A DNA stretch of 64,000 nt from Desulfovibrio desulfuricans DSM 642 (GTDB lineage Bacteria > Desulfobacterota > Desulfovibrionia > Desulfovibrionales > Desulfovibrionaceae), in NCBI RefSeq assembly GCF_000420465.1, contig NZ_ATUZ01000014.1:248001-312000 (forward strand). The letters are read 5' to 3'. Below are positions 13,448 to 21,277 of this stretch, one piece after another. Positions within the stretch are counted from its first letter, which is position 1. Each line of letters starts with the position of its first letter. The notes under the pieces were generated by a model that worked only from the letters and a program-made list of their open reading frames with translations, ran no database searches and was not told the origin of the DNA. A program made the translations under genes and the position numbers.

Positions 13448-14539
13448 TCAAATGTCTATGCGGTAATGCTTAACAACATCCTCATCCACGTCTATGCCAA
13501 GACCCGGCGCGTCGGAAACTGTTATTTTGCCGTGGACAGGCCGGAAATCCGGGCTGATGAAGTTCTCTTCAATGGGGGTGGTGCAGATTTCCATTTCGTT
13601 GCCAAAGGGGTTGGAGATCACAAAATGGGCTGTGGCCGCCACACCAGCGCCGTAATAGAACGAGTGGGTTATCAGGGGAATATTCCAGGCTTCTGCCATG
13701 CCCAGAATTTTGCGGCAGCAGGACAATCCTCCGGCCTTAATAACGTCGGGCTGTAAAATATCAACGGCGTTTTTTTCAATCAGGGTTTTGAATCCATAAT
13801 GGGTGTATTCATTTTCGCCTGCGGCAATGCTGATGTTGCTGCGTTCGCGTATGAAGCTCAGACCATCATAATCATCCATGGGGCTGACGGGTTCTTCAAG
13901 CCAGCGGAGGGAGTATTCTTCCATGCGCTGCGCCATGGTCACCGCTTCCCGCCTGCTCCAGCAGCCGTTGACATCCAGCGCAAGTTCAACGTTGTCGCCA
14001 ATGGCTTTTCGCGTTGCCGCCACAGATGCCAGATCCCGCTGGTGCAATTTGACCATATGATAGCCGTCTCCGGCCTGTGCCGCGGCATCTTCCGCTGCTT
14101 CTTCCGGCGTTGGGTACGGAGGGAGGCTGGCGTATCCACGAATGGAACTGTGGTGCGCGCCACCGAGCAATTTGTAGACCGGGAGGCCGCTCATTTTTCC
14201 CAGAATGTCCCATAGGGCGATTTCCACGCCGCTGATGGCGTTCAGAACCATCCCTTTGCGCCCGTATCTGAAGGTGGCGATGTACATTTTTTGCCACAGG
14301 GCATCGATGCATGTTGGGTCAGCGCCCATCAACCGGGGTTTGAGAGCTTCAACAATGAACTTTGCCACGGCGCATGGCGTGAGCCGCCAGGCTTCGCCAA
14401 TTCCGGTAATACCTTCATCCGTGTGGATTTTTACCAGTACATGGCCGTCACTTTCAGTGTTGAAACACTTTTCAGATTTTGAAGCCTTTATTTTTTGCGG
14501 AATGCGCAAAGGTATAGCCTGCACATCAGTAATTTTCAT
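13448..14539 (-). CDS. Mandelate racemase/muconate lactonizing family enzyme
   Basis: 363 residues, enolase superfamily. Predicted Mg ligands are Asp189, Glu215 (W-L-E-E-P) and Glu242 (A-A-G-E-N-E). Acid-base residues appear to be K164-x-H166 on one face and a His292/Asp265 pair on the other, the mandelate-racemase subgroup pattern, which supports racemisation or dehydration of a 2-hydroxy acid. The ATG of M-K-I-T-D-V-Q is preceded by GGAG 9 bases away; an upstream extension of 18 residues is rejected. In this operon it could interconvert stereoisomers of the substrate before the lyase acts. That role is inference. Confidence 0.85.
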   Translation of the reverse strand: MKITDVQAIPLRIPQKIKASKSEKCFNTESDGHVLVKIHTDEGITGIGEAWRLTPCAVAKFIVEALKPRLMGADPTCIDALWQKMYIATFRYGRKGMVLNAISGVEIALWDILGKMSGLPVYKLLGGAHHSSIRGYASLPPYPTPEEAAEDAAAQAGDGYHMVKLHQRDLASVAATRKAIGDNVELALDVNGCWSRREAVTMAQRMEEYSLRWLEEPVSPMDDYDGLSFIRERSNISIAAGENEYTHYGFKTLIEKNAVDILQPDVIKAGGLSCCRKILGMAEAWNIPLITHSFYYGAGVAATAHFVISNPFGNEMEICTTPIEENFISPDFRPVHGKITVSDAPGLGIDVDEDVVKHYRIDI

Positions 14540-14605
14540 CCCACACATCTCCATGTAATGCAGTGAATCACAACAAACTTGCCGATGTTCCATCCAGACA
14601 TATTT

Positions 14606-15064
14606 CTAAAAAAACATGCCTGTGGGCGTAGGTACATTGAGCAGCTTCACAAAACTGAGCCAGAGCAGGATGCAAAAAATCAGGGAATACAGCGTGCTGA
14701 CTTTGGCCAGATGCCCAATACCTTTGTTTTTGTCGCCCAGAATCATGGACGTGCAAAAAATAAAGGCAGCCGTGCTGACAAAGAAGCCCAAAATTGGTAA
14801 CAAAACTGCGTAAAACAATGCTATTGCCGCAATTATTGCTACCTTTTTCCAGGCAACGGATTCGGTTTCGCAAGAAGAATTGTCACGCCGTTTCAGGTAT
14901 ATCCCCTTACCGACAAACCACACCCCGCCAAGCGCTATCACTGTAAGAAGCGCCGCAGGAAAGACGCGCGTCACGTCTTCCAGCTCGTGCATCTGCAGGG
15001 CGAAAGCGGCGCTGATTGCCAGAAAACACAGTCCGCACAGGATATCTTGATTGCTTTTACACAT
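14606..15064 (-). CDS. tctB: Tripartite tricarboxylate transporter small membrane subunit (TctB)
   Basis: 152 residues with four hydrophobic segments, the TctB topology. It is the small membrane partner of TctA in a secondary transporter driven by an ion gradient. The start ATG overlaps the tctA stop by 8 bases and has GGAG upstream; the longer frame from 15109 is rejected. Sequence conservation in TctB is low, so the call rests on size, topology and position. Confidence 0.85.
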   Translation of the reverse strand: MCKSNQDILCGLCFLAISAAFALQMHELEDVTRVFPAALLTVIALGGVWFVGKGIYLKRRDNSSCETESVAWKKVAIIAAIALFYAVLLPILGFFVSTAAFIFCTSMILGDKNKGIGHLAKVSTLYSLIFCILLWLSFVKLLNVPTPTGMFF

Positions 15065-16610
15065 TGGTATTCTCCGGGCGTTCATCCTGACAGCGACATT
15101 TTGCTTCATTTTCCTGCATACGCAGTTTTTTCAGGTGCAGCAGATACGGGGTGGCCAAAGAAAGCGCCAACGCAAGCACAAGCACCTTGCTGATGGTGCT
15201 GTTGAGCATGATGGCAGGGAGGCCGCCCGGCACGGAGTGGGCAAGATCAAGGCACTTGCCAAGGTTTTCTTCAATCATGGGCCCCAGAATAACGCCCAGG
15301 GCCATTGCCCCGGTGTCCATGCCAAGCTTGCCGCCAAAAAAGCCCACAAAACCGAACACCATGACAACCCATATGTCGATTATGCTGTTGGAAATGGCAT
15401 AAGCGCCAATATATGACAGAACCACAATGCCAATGGCCACAAAGGTCAGCCTCAGCGTCAGCAGTTTTGCCATGCAGCGGCACAGAACAAAGCCAATGGG
15501 AATCATGAGCAGATTTACGGCAAACTGCGAAAAGATGAACGTATAGGCCAGTTCGCCTGTGGCAGAAAAAATCTTGAATCCAGGCTGGATGCCATGCGCC
15601 ATAAGAGCCCCGAGGATTACGGCCGCAACGGCGCTGCCGGGAATCCCCAAGGTCAGCATGGGGATAAGAGAACCACCGATAACCGCATTGTTGGAACTTT
15701 CAGATGCGGCAACACCCTCTATGCATCCCTTGCCGTAAATGGAAGGATCTTTGGCCCAGCGTTTGCTCTCATTGTATGCGATGATGGAGGCGATTTCTCC
15801 TCCTGCTCCGGGCAGCATGCCCACCCACGTGCCAATAAGCGACGAGCGCAGCAGGATTTTTTTGCATCGGCGGGCGAGGTATGAGGCTGTTCTTCCAAAC
15901 GTACCCTTGCGGGGATTGTAGTCAGCCACAAATGTTTTATCCGTACCAATCAGATAAAGCACTTGCGAGAACGAAAACAGGCCAATCATGCACGGGATGA
16001 CGGAAACGCCCTGAACCAAGCCGTAAGAACCAAATGTGAACCTGGGTACGCCAGCATTGGGATCAATGCCAATGGTGGAGATAAGCAGCCCTATCGCGCC
16101 AGAAACAATACCCTTGCCCATGTTTCCGGGGCTCATGACGGCAATGGTGCTCAAACCAAAAAGACACAGCCAGAAATTTTCCGGCCCGCCGAATTGCAGG
16201 GCAAATCGCGCCAGAGCGCCAGCAAGGAACAAAAGAAAGAATACGCCTACAATGCCGCCAAAGGCAGAGGAAAGCAGCGAGGTATACAGGGCCTTGTCCG
16301 CTTCGCCGTGTTGCGTAAGCGGCCAGCCGTCAAAAGTTGTGGCAACAGAAGAAGGCGTACCTGGTGTGCAGATGAGCACCGCCGAGTTGGAACCGCCGTA
16401 AATGGCGCCTACATATATGGCGCCGAGCATGACAAGACCAGAGGTAGGATTCATGGCAAAGGTCGCGGGGACCATAAGGGCAACACCCATGGTAGCCGAA
16501 AGACCCGGCAGGGCGCCAATGACTATGCCGCCTGTAAGGCCAACAATCATAAGAAGAATATTCAGGGGATCAATAAGGTTCAGAAGCGATGGAACGATAA
16601 ACTCGGTCAT
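15057..16610 (-). CDS. tctA: Tripartite tricarboxylate transporter large membrane subunit (TctA)
   Basis: 517 residues, about 11-12 transmembrane segments. The family signatures G-A-L-P-G-L-S-A-T-M-G (about residue 32-42) and I-Y-G-G-S-N-S-A-V-L-I, a pair of G-x-P-G loops, and a C-terminal G-x-M-I-E-E-N region are visible. It is the permease that accepts substrate from TctC. A perfect hairpin lies between it and tctC, and AGGAG precedes the ATG. Substrate specificity is set by the binding protein; here a carboxylate or sulfonated carboxylate is likely from the operon. Confidence 0.95.
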   Translation of the reverse strand: MTEFIVPSLLNLIDPLNILLMIVGLTGGIVIGALPGLSATMGVALMVPATFAMNPTSGLVMLGAIYVGAIYGGSNSAVLICTPGTPSSVATTFDGWPLTQHGEADKALYTSLLSSAFGGIVGVFFLLFLAGALARFALQFGGPENFWLCLFGLSTIAVMSPGNMGKGIVSGAIGLLISTIGIDPNAGVPRFTFGSYGLVQGVSVIPCMIGLFSFSQVLYLIGTDKTFVADYNPRKGTFGRTASYLARRCKKILLRSSLIGTWVGMLPGAGGEIASIIAYNESKRWAKDPSIYGKGCIEGVAASESSNNAVIGGSLIPMLTLGIPGSAVAAVILGALMAHGIQPGFKIFSATGELAYTFIFSQFAVNLLMIPIGFVLCRCMAKLLTLRLTFVAIGIVVLSYIGAYAISNSIIDIWVVMVFGFVGFFGGKLGMDTGAMALGVILGPMIEENLGKCLDLAHSVPGGLPAIMLNSTISKVLVLALALSLATPYLLHLKKLRMQENEAKCRCQDERPENTNV

Positions 16611-16623
16611 ATGTGGCTCCTGG

Positions 16624-16657
16624 GGACAGGATGGACAGCAGACTGTCCATCCTGTCC
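16624..16657 (-). repeat. Perfect hairpin between tctC and tctA
   Basis: 15-base perfect arms (GGACAGGATGGACAG and its complement) with loop CAGA. There is no T-tract in the minus direction, so it more likely stabilises the tctC message or stops exonucleases than terminates. Confidence 0.75.
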
Positions 16658-16664
16658 AAAAAAT

Positions 16665-17627
16665 CTATTTGAGTAGGCCGGCTTCTGAGAGCAGAGCTTT
16701 GTCTTTTTCCTCGACAGAACGGATGTAGGCTGCTGTGGCAGCTCCATCCAGGTACTCCGCAGGTTGGCCGGCTTTTTTCATATCTGCCAGATAGCTGGGA
16801 TCGTTGCAGATTTTATTAAAAGTTTCCCGCAAAAACGCCATTTTGTCTGCGGGGGTGCCCTTTGGGGCAGCAAAAATGCGACGTATGTCAGAAACAAGAT
16901 TCACGTTTTGTTCACGCAGGGTCGGCACATCGGGCAAAAAGTCATTGCGCTTTTCTGCCGCAACATTGAGCACATTAAATTCGTCAATGGAGCGCATGAC
17001 ATCGTTGATATTGCCAAAAATCAGATCAACTTCGCCGCCAAGCAGGGCCGCGTTCTGATCAGCGGCGCCTTTATAAAAAACACGGCTCAGCTTCACATCG
17101 GGGAAGAGTTTGTTGAACTCCAGAAACATCAGATGATGCCCGCTCAGCGGGCCGACAAGCCCAACCCTGACTGCATTGGGAGAAGCCTTTGCGGTATCAA
17201 TAATATCCTTGAACGACTTGAACTTACTTGACTTAAGCACGGCGATGCACTGTGGGTCGTTGACCACCTGGGCAATGTATTCAAAGCTGTCTGCATTGAA
17301 AGAGGCACGCTGTGCGAGGGATTGAAGTACGAGATGCGGGACGTTAAGGCCGCCGATGGTGTAGCCATCAGGGTTTGCCTTGGCTATTTCCGTAAAGCCG
17401 ATAATGCCGCCAGCGCCGGGTTTATACACAAACACCCAGGGTTCTTTGACATATTTATCCCAGTACTTTTGCATGATCCGTGCTTGAACATCACTGGAGC
17501 CACCTGCGGTAAAAGCAATGATCATGCTGACGGGTTTGTCTGGGTACGCGGCGGCAGCCGGATGGGCAGCCATTGAAATGAGGGAGAGGGCGAGGAAAAG
17601 GCAAGGTAAAATGGCTTTGAACTTCAT
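16665..17627 (-). CDS. tctC: Tripartite tricarboxylate transporter substrate-binding protein (TctC/Bug family)
   Basis: 320 residues with a clear signal peptide (basic start, hydrophobic core, cleavage near A-H-P-A-A-A-A). The mature start Y-P-D-K-P-V-S-M-I-I-A-F-T-A-G-G is the Bug-family beta1-loop that contacts the ligand carboxylate. It acts in the periplasm and hands substrate to TctAB. GGAGG precedes the ATG. The gene is bracketed by two perfect hairpins, which may let the binding protein be made in excess over the membrane subunits. Confidence 0.93.
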   Translation of the reverse strand: MKFKAILPCLFLALSLISMAAHPAAAAYPDKPVSMIIAFTAGGSSDVQARIMQKYWDKYVKEPWVFVYKPGAGGIIGFTEIAKANPDGYTIGGLNVPHLVLQSLAQRASFNADSFEYIAQVVNDPQCIAVLKSSKFKSFKDIIDTAKASPNAVRVGLVGPLSGHHLMFLEFNKLFPDVKLSRVFYKGAADQNAALLGGEVDLIFGNINDVMRSIDEFNVLNVAAEKRNDFLPDVPTLREQNVNLVSDIRRIFAAPKGTPADKMAFLRETFNKICNDPSYLADMKKAGQPAEYLDGAATAAYIRSVEEKDKALLSEAGLLK

Positions 17628-17675
17628 CTAGGCCTCCTTTTCGAAAGCAGTATCATTCCTTTTTTTGGGAGGAAA

Positions 17676-17706
17676 GTATCCTGGGAAAGCAACTTTCCCA
17701 GGATAC
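17676..17706 (-). repeat. Perfect hairpin between suyB-like gene and tctC
   Basis: 14-base perfect arms with a 3-base CAA loop, directly after the lyase large-subunit stop. On the minus strand it is followed by TTTCC only, so partial termination or message processing is more likely than full termination. Confidence 0.75.
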
Positions 17707-17716
17707 ATAACGCAAC

Positions 17717-18877
17717 TTAGGCGCTTTCGTACAAACGGGTCATAATGAATTCTCTGTGTCCCAGAACTTCAGCGGATGTATTGCGTCCATTGCAGGTGCG
17801 GAACATCATTTCAAGCAGCTTGTCGCCAGCGGCATCAAGGTTGATTTCGCGGCGCAGAATACCGGAAACGTCAACATCAATGTGCTCGCTCATGGTGCGC
17901 ACGGTACGGGGGTTGGCCGAAAGCTTGATCACCGGCAGAATGGGATTGCCGATGATGTTGCCCTGACCCGTGGGGAAAAAGTGCACCACAAAACCGGAGG
18001 CAGCGCAGAGCGTAACCATTTCAGCAGCGGCAGAAGAGGAATCCATGAACCACAAGCCGGGGCCGGTGGGCATTTCTGCCTTGTCGAGGCAGCCGATAAC
18101 AGGGGCTTTGCGGCCAATTTTCTGCACATTGCCCAGGGCTTTTTCTTCAATGGTGGTCAGGCCGCCTTCAATGTTGCCCTTGGTGGGCTGGGAGTCGCTG
18201 AGGTCGTCTGTTTTGTGGTCGTCCACAACCTTGGCGTAGCGGTCAAAAAAGCCCTTGAACTTGGCCCGGACCTCATCGTTGGCGCAACGTTCCATAACCA
18301 GGTGTTCGCCGCCGGTGATCTCAGTGGTTTCACCAAAGAGGGTGGTGGCGCCCTTTTCCCACAGTTTGTCAAAAGCGTTGCCAACGGTGGGGTTGGCGGC
18401 GATACCGGAGGTGGTGTCGGATTCACCGCACTTGGTGGAAACCCACAACTCGTTTACCTTGCATTCGGTGCGTTGCAATTCGGTGGCGAAGTGCATGAAT
18501 TCCTTGGCCTTGCGGGAAGCGCTGCAAATGGTTTCAAGGTCGCCGTGCTGTTCGATGGCAAATCCTTCAACGGGCTTGCCGGTTTTGGCGATACCGTCTA
18601 CCACGCGCTTGGTCCACTGTGGCTCAATACCGATAACGATAACGGCGGCAACGTTGGGGTTGGAGCCCACGCCGATCAGCGTGCGGAAATGCAGGTCAAG
18701 GTCTTCGCCGAACTGAAGGCGGCCATAAGCGTGGGGAAGAGCCAGGGTGCCCTTGACGTTGTTGGCTACCGCTTCGCAAGCGGCGTTGGAAAGATCGTCC
18801 AGGGGCAGAATGATAACGTGGTTACGGATGCCCACGCGGCCATTTTCGCGGCGATAGGCCATAAATGTCTGTTGCAT
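17717..18877 (-). CDS. suyB: UxaA-family lyase large subunit, probable (2R)-sulfolactate sulfo-lyase beta (SuyB)
   Basis: 386 residues starting [16 protein letters not shown], with GAGGTGG upstream. The frame is open further upstream, but that part is the out-of-frame shadow of the small subunit. It belongs to the altronate/galactarate dehydratase family ([25 protein letters not shown]). Wording around [10 protein letters not shown] and [10 protein letters not shown] matches my memory of SuyB, which releases sulfite from sulfolactate giving pyruvate. Altronate-type dehydratases are usually longer and less similar. In a sulfite-respiring organism the sulfite would be an electron acceptor. The SuyB versus generic UxaA call is not certain without alignment. 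Confidence 0.7.
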   Translation of the reverse strand: MQQTFMAYRRENGRVGIRNHVIILPLDDLSNAACEAVANNVKGTLALPHAYGRLQFGEDLDLHFRTLIGVGSNPNVAAVIVIGIEPQWTKRVVDGIAKTGKPVEGFAIEQHGDLETICSASRKAKEFMHFATELQRTECKVNELWVSTKCGESDTTSGIAANPTVGNAFDKLWEKGATTLFGETTEITGGEHLVMERCANDEVRAKFKGFFDRYAKVVDDHKTDDLSDSQPTKGNIEGGLTTIEEKALGNVQKIGRKAPVIGCLDKAEMPTGPGLWFMDSSSAAAEMVTLCAASGFVVHFFPTGQGNIIGNPILPVIKLSANPRTVRTMSEHIDVDVSGILRREINLDAAGDKLLEMMFRTCNGRNTSAEVLGHREFIMTRLYESA

Positions 18878-18881
18878 CAGA

Positions 18882-19166
18882 TCACCACCTCTTGGTTTTG
18901 ACGTTGTGGACATGCAGGTGCTCGCCACGCTTGATGGGCTGCACGACCTTGCCAATGTCGGTGCCGTACTTGATGACGGTGTCGCCCACAGCCATATCCT
19001 TAAGGGCAATCTTGTGGCCGATCGGAATGTCGTTCCGCGTTTCAAAGTCGAGGCTCTGGTTGCCGTCCATGACCCAGCCATTGAGCTTGTCGCCTTTCTT
19101 CACCCCTTCGACAACGATAACACCGACGCTATCGCCGGGTTCATGAACCACAAAATGGGTTACCAT
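18882..19166 (-). CDS. suyA: UxaA-family lyase small subunit, probable (2R)-sulfolactate sulfo-lyase alpha (SuyA)
   Basis: 94 residues, a stand-alone SAF domain. Conserved are [10 protein letters not shown] (substrate loop), D-T-V-I-K-Y-G-x-D-I-G and the ending [10 protein letters not shown]. In UxaA-type dehydratases this domain is fused or separate and completes the active site; SuyA is the separate form. AAAGGAG sits 6 bases before the ATG; a start seven codons earlier lacks a site. It is the first gene of the operon, about 170 bases downstream of a sigma-54 promoter. Confidence 0.72.
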   Translation of the reverse strand: MVTHFVVHEPGDSVGVIVVEGVKKGDKLNGWVMDGNQSLDFETRNDIPIGHKIALKDMAVGDTVIKYGTDIGKVVQPIKRGEHLHVHNVKTKRW

Positions 19167-19346
19167 ACCGCTCTCCTTTAATAACATTGCTATAAAAAAG
19201 TTTTTTGAGGCAAAAACTTAATGGCAGTATGAGCAAAACAAGAGTATATTTTGCAAAATTATTAGTTTGTATCTGTGGAGTACTGTATATCCACACATAA
19301 ATACCAATAATATTTTGTGCCTTTAAGCCTTGCTGCAAGATATAGA

Positions 19347-19361
19347 GCAATTGGTGTGCCA
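19347..19361 (-). promoter_or_regulatory. Sigma-54 (-24/-12) promoter for the suyA operon
   Basis: On the minus strand TGGCAC-N5-TTGC matches the RpoN consensus with the correct GG-to-GC spacing, preceded by TTT and followed by T. It points at suyA and fits the divergent AAA+ activator that carries the sigma-54 contact motif. Confidence 0.82.
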
Positions 19362-19460
19362 AAAAGTATGCTGCCCGGTATCTTATGAGAATGATGGACT
19401 TATTTTCACAAACTTGGTTGAATAACCAGTGAATGCATTGATTTATTGGTAAATTTGATT

Positions 19461-19488
19461 ATATTTGGGCATAGAATTGCCCAAATAT
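19461..19488. promoter_or_regulatory. Palindrome, candidate binding site for the divergent activator
   Basis: Perfect 10-base arms (ATATTTGGGC/GCCCAAATAT) around an 8-base spacer. It lies 11 bases before the activator start and about 100 bases upstream of the sigma-54 promoter, a usual distance for an enhancer-type site; it could also give autoregulation. A weaker TGGTT/AACCA repeat lies at 19415-19428. Confidence 0.6.
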
Positions 19489-19499
19489 AGGCGGACAGG

Positions 19500-21137
19500 A
19501 TGAAATATAAAATTACCCCAAAGGGGCTGAGCAGTCCCTCTCTCACTGTCGGACAGGTTGTTCACCACCTGGCGCGTATTGTGGCCGGAAAAATCGACAG
19601 AAACGTTTTTTTTCAGATTTTATCCAGACAGCTTCGTGAGCTTTTTCACTATGACAGGTTTTGTATTAATCTCTATGACGCAGAACGGGAATTTCTGAAC
19701 CTGTTCACCGCTGCGGATGGAACCGTGGTAGAATCACTTTCAAATACGCGCATAGCGCGCAACACGGTTGCCGGCCTTGCCATATCCTCGCGCAAGCCTG
19801 TGGTTATTAATGACCTTTCTGTGCATAACCTGGGCGATGGCCCCATGCCGCTCTCGTCAGTGGGCCTTAACGCAACTATTGCCCTGCCCCTGATCATCAA
19901 CCGCGAGGTCATTGGCACGCTGCACGTCTCCTTTGTAAAACAACCTGATAATATTGTTGAGATTCTGAATTTTCTCATTGAACTTACGCCAGTGCTCACG
20001 GCTTTTCTGTTCGCAGTCCTGGCTGAGGAACGCATGGCAAAGGTCAGGCCAGTGGCGGAGCATTCCGGCAGAATGCAGGATGACTCAAGCAGTATTCTGC
20101 TTGAAAGCAAGCTGCTCGAGACGCCGCCCATGGTGCGTACAATGGCTGTGGTGCGCAAAGTTGCAAAGTTGAACATTCCCGTGCTTATCACCGGAGAAAC
20201 AGGCACGGGTAAAAGCATGCTGGCGCGTTGGCTGCATCGTCACAGCCCGCGAAGGGAAGAAAACTTCGTCAAGGTCAACTGCCCTTCCATCGCGCCCACA
20301 CTTTTTGAAAGCGAAATGTTCGGCTACGCAAAGGGTGCTTTTACCGGGGCCACAGCCAAGCGCATTGGCCGTATTGAACTGGCCCAGCACGGAACCCTGT
20401 TTCTGGATGAAATTGGCGAACTTGCGCCGGAAATGCAGAGCAAACTGCTGCTTGTGATGGAAGAAAATTCGTTTGAGCGCGTGGGCGAGGCTGAATCGAC
20501 GGGCGTGGACATCCGCGTAATTTCAGCCACCAATATTGATCTGGCGGCGGCCATGGCCGAGGGGCGACTGCGGCGGGATCTGTACTACAGGCTCGGTTCA
20601 GTGGTTGTGCGTATGCCTTCGCTGCGGGAGCGCAAAAGTGATATTCCCCTGTTTGTGGACCATTTCATTCATCAGTTCTCCAAGGAGTACGAGATACGCC
20701 CTCCCCGGCTGAGCCGTTCCGTGGTGCAGGCCCTGCACGGGCATTCATGGCCCGGCAATATCCGTGAACTGCGCAATGTGGTGAGCCGTATGCTGCTTCA
20801 TTCGCTTGATTCGGCGGTCACAGAGGATTTTGTTTTGGAGGCCCTGCACCAGTGGGAACCCGAAACTGCGGAGAGACAGCCCTGCGAGTCAGCTGCTCCT
20901 GCGGCGGGCGGAATCTCTGGGAGCGTTGCTGCCCCGGCATCGGGCGGCGCAGGCAGCGTGCAGGCGACAGCCCCGGAGCGCCTCCCCACACTTGAAGAAA
21001 ATGAGCGTGGTCATATTGAACGAGCATTGCGTCAGTCCGGCGGGCGTATTTCCGGGCCGCGAGGAGCAGCGGCGCTGCTGGGTGTGCCGCGCTCTACCCT
21101 GCAACACAGAATGCGCAAGTTGGGCATGGACAGGTAG
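19500..21137 (+). CDS. Sigma-54-dependent activator with GAF sensor domain (NorR/FhlA-like)
   Basis: 545 residues. An N-terminal GAF-type domain (about 20-180) would sense a small molecule. The AAA+ domain has Walker A G-E-T-G-T-G-K-S, the sigma-54 loop G-A-F-T-G-A and Walker B L-F-L-D-E-I-G. A Pro/Ala/Gly-rich linker (about 460-505) leads to a Fis helix-turn-helix (G-P-R-G-A-A-A-L-L-G-V-P-R-S-T-L-Q). Because it is divergent from the suyA-type operon and that operon has a sigma-54 promoter, it is the likely activator, with the substrate or sulfite as the possible signal. An AGGCGGACAGG stretch precedes the ATG. Confidence 0.9.
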   Translation: MKYKITPKGLSSPSLTVGQVVHHLARIVAGKIDRNVFFQILSRQLRELFHYDRFCINLYDAEREFLNLFTAADGTVVESLSNTRIARNTVAGLAISSRKPVVINDLSVHNLGDGPMPLSSVGLNATIALPLIINREVIGTLHVSFVKQPDNIVEILNFLIELTPVLTAFLFAVLAEERMAKVRPVAEHSGRMQDDSSSILLESKLLETPPMVRTMAVVRKVAKLNIPVLITGETGTGKSMLARWLHRHSPRREENFVKVNCPSIAPTLFESEMFGYAKGAFTGATAKRIGRIELAQHGTLFLDEIGELAPEMQSKLLLVMEENSFERVGEAESTGVDIRVISATNIDLAAAMAEGRLRRDLYYRLGSVVVRMPSLRERKSDIPLFVDHFIHQFSKEYEIRPPRLSRSVVQALHGHSWPGNIRELRNVVSRMLLHSLDSAVTEDFVLEALHQWEPETAERQPCESAAPAAGGISGSVAAPASGGAGSVQATAPERLPTLEENERGHIERALRQSGGRISGPRGAAALLGVPRSTLQHRMRKLGMDR

Positions 21138-21207
21138 CGTTTTTTAGCTCCCGTTCGCTGTGCCGCAAGTCGATAGGTGGCTATTTTCTTTCGTACTGTT
21201 CCTGTTG

Positions 21208-21236
21208 TTGAGTTTCCTACAGTTTGCGCTTATGAT
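21208..21236 (+). promoter_or_regulatory. Putative sigma-70 promoter of ppiD
   Basis: TTGAGT, a 17-base spacer and TATGAT, ending 42 bases before the ppiD start. Confidence 0.55.
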
Positions 21237-21277
21237 GCCTCCCTATCTTTTGGGAAATTCCGCATCTCGGAGTAAGC

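Noticed and set aside
18878-19081. 67-residue N-terminal extension of the SuyB-like subunit
   Set aside because: It is an out-of-frame reading of the small-subunit gene; the true ATG has a good ribosome-binding site at 18877.
17717-19166. Altronate dehydratase (UxaA) as the primary call
   Set aside because: UxaA usually has the SAF domain fused and a longer chain, and no hexuronate genes are near. I kept it as the alternative because both enzymes share a family and only alignment can separate them.
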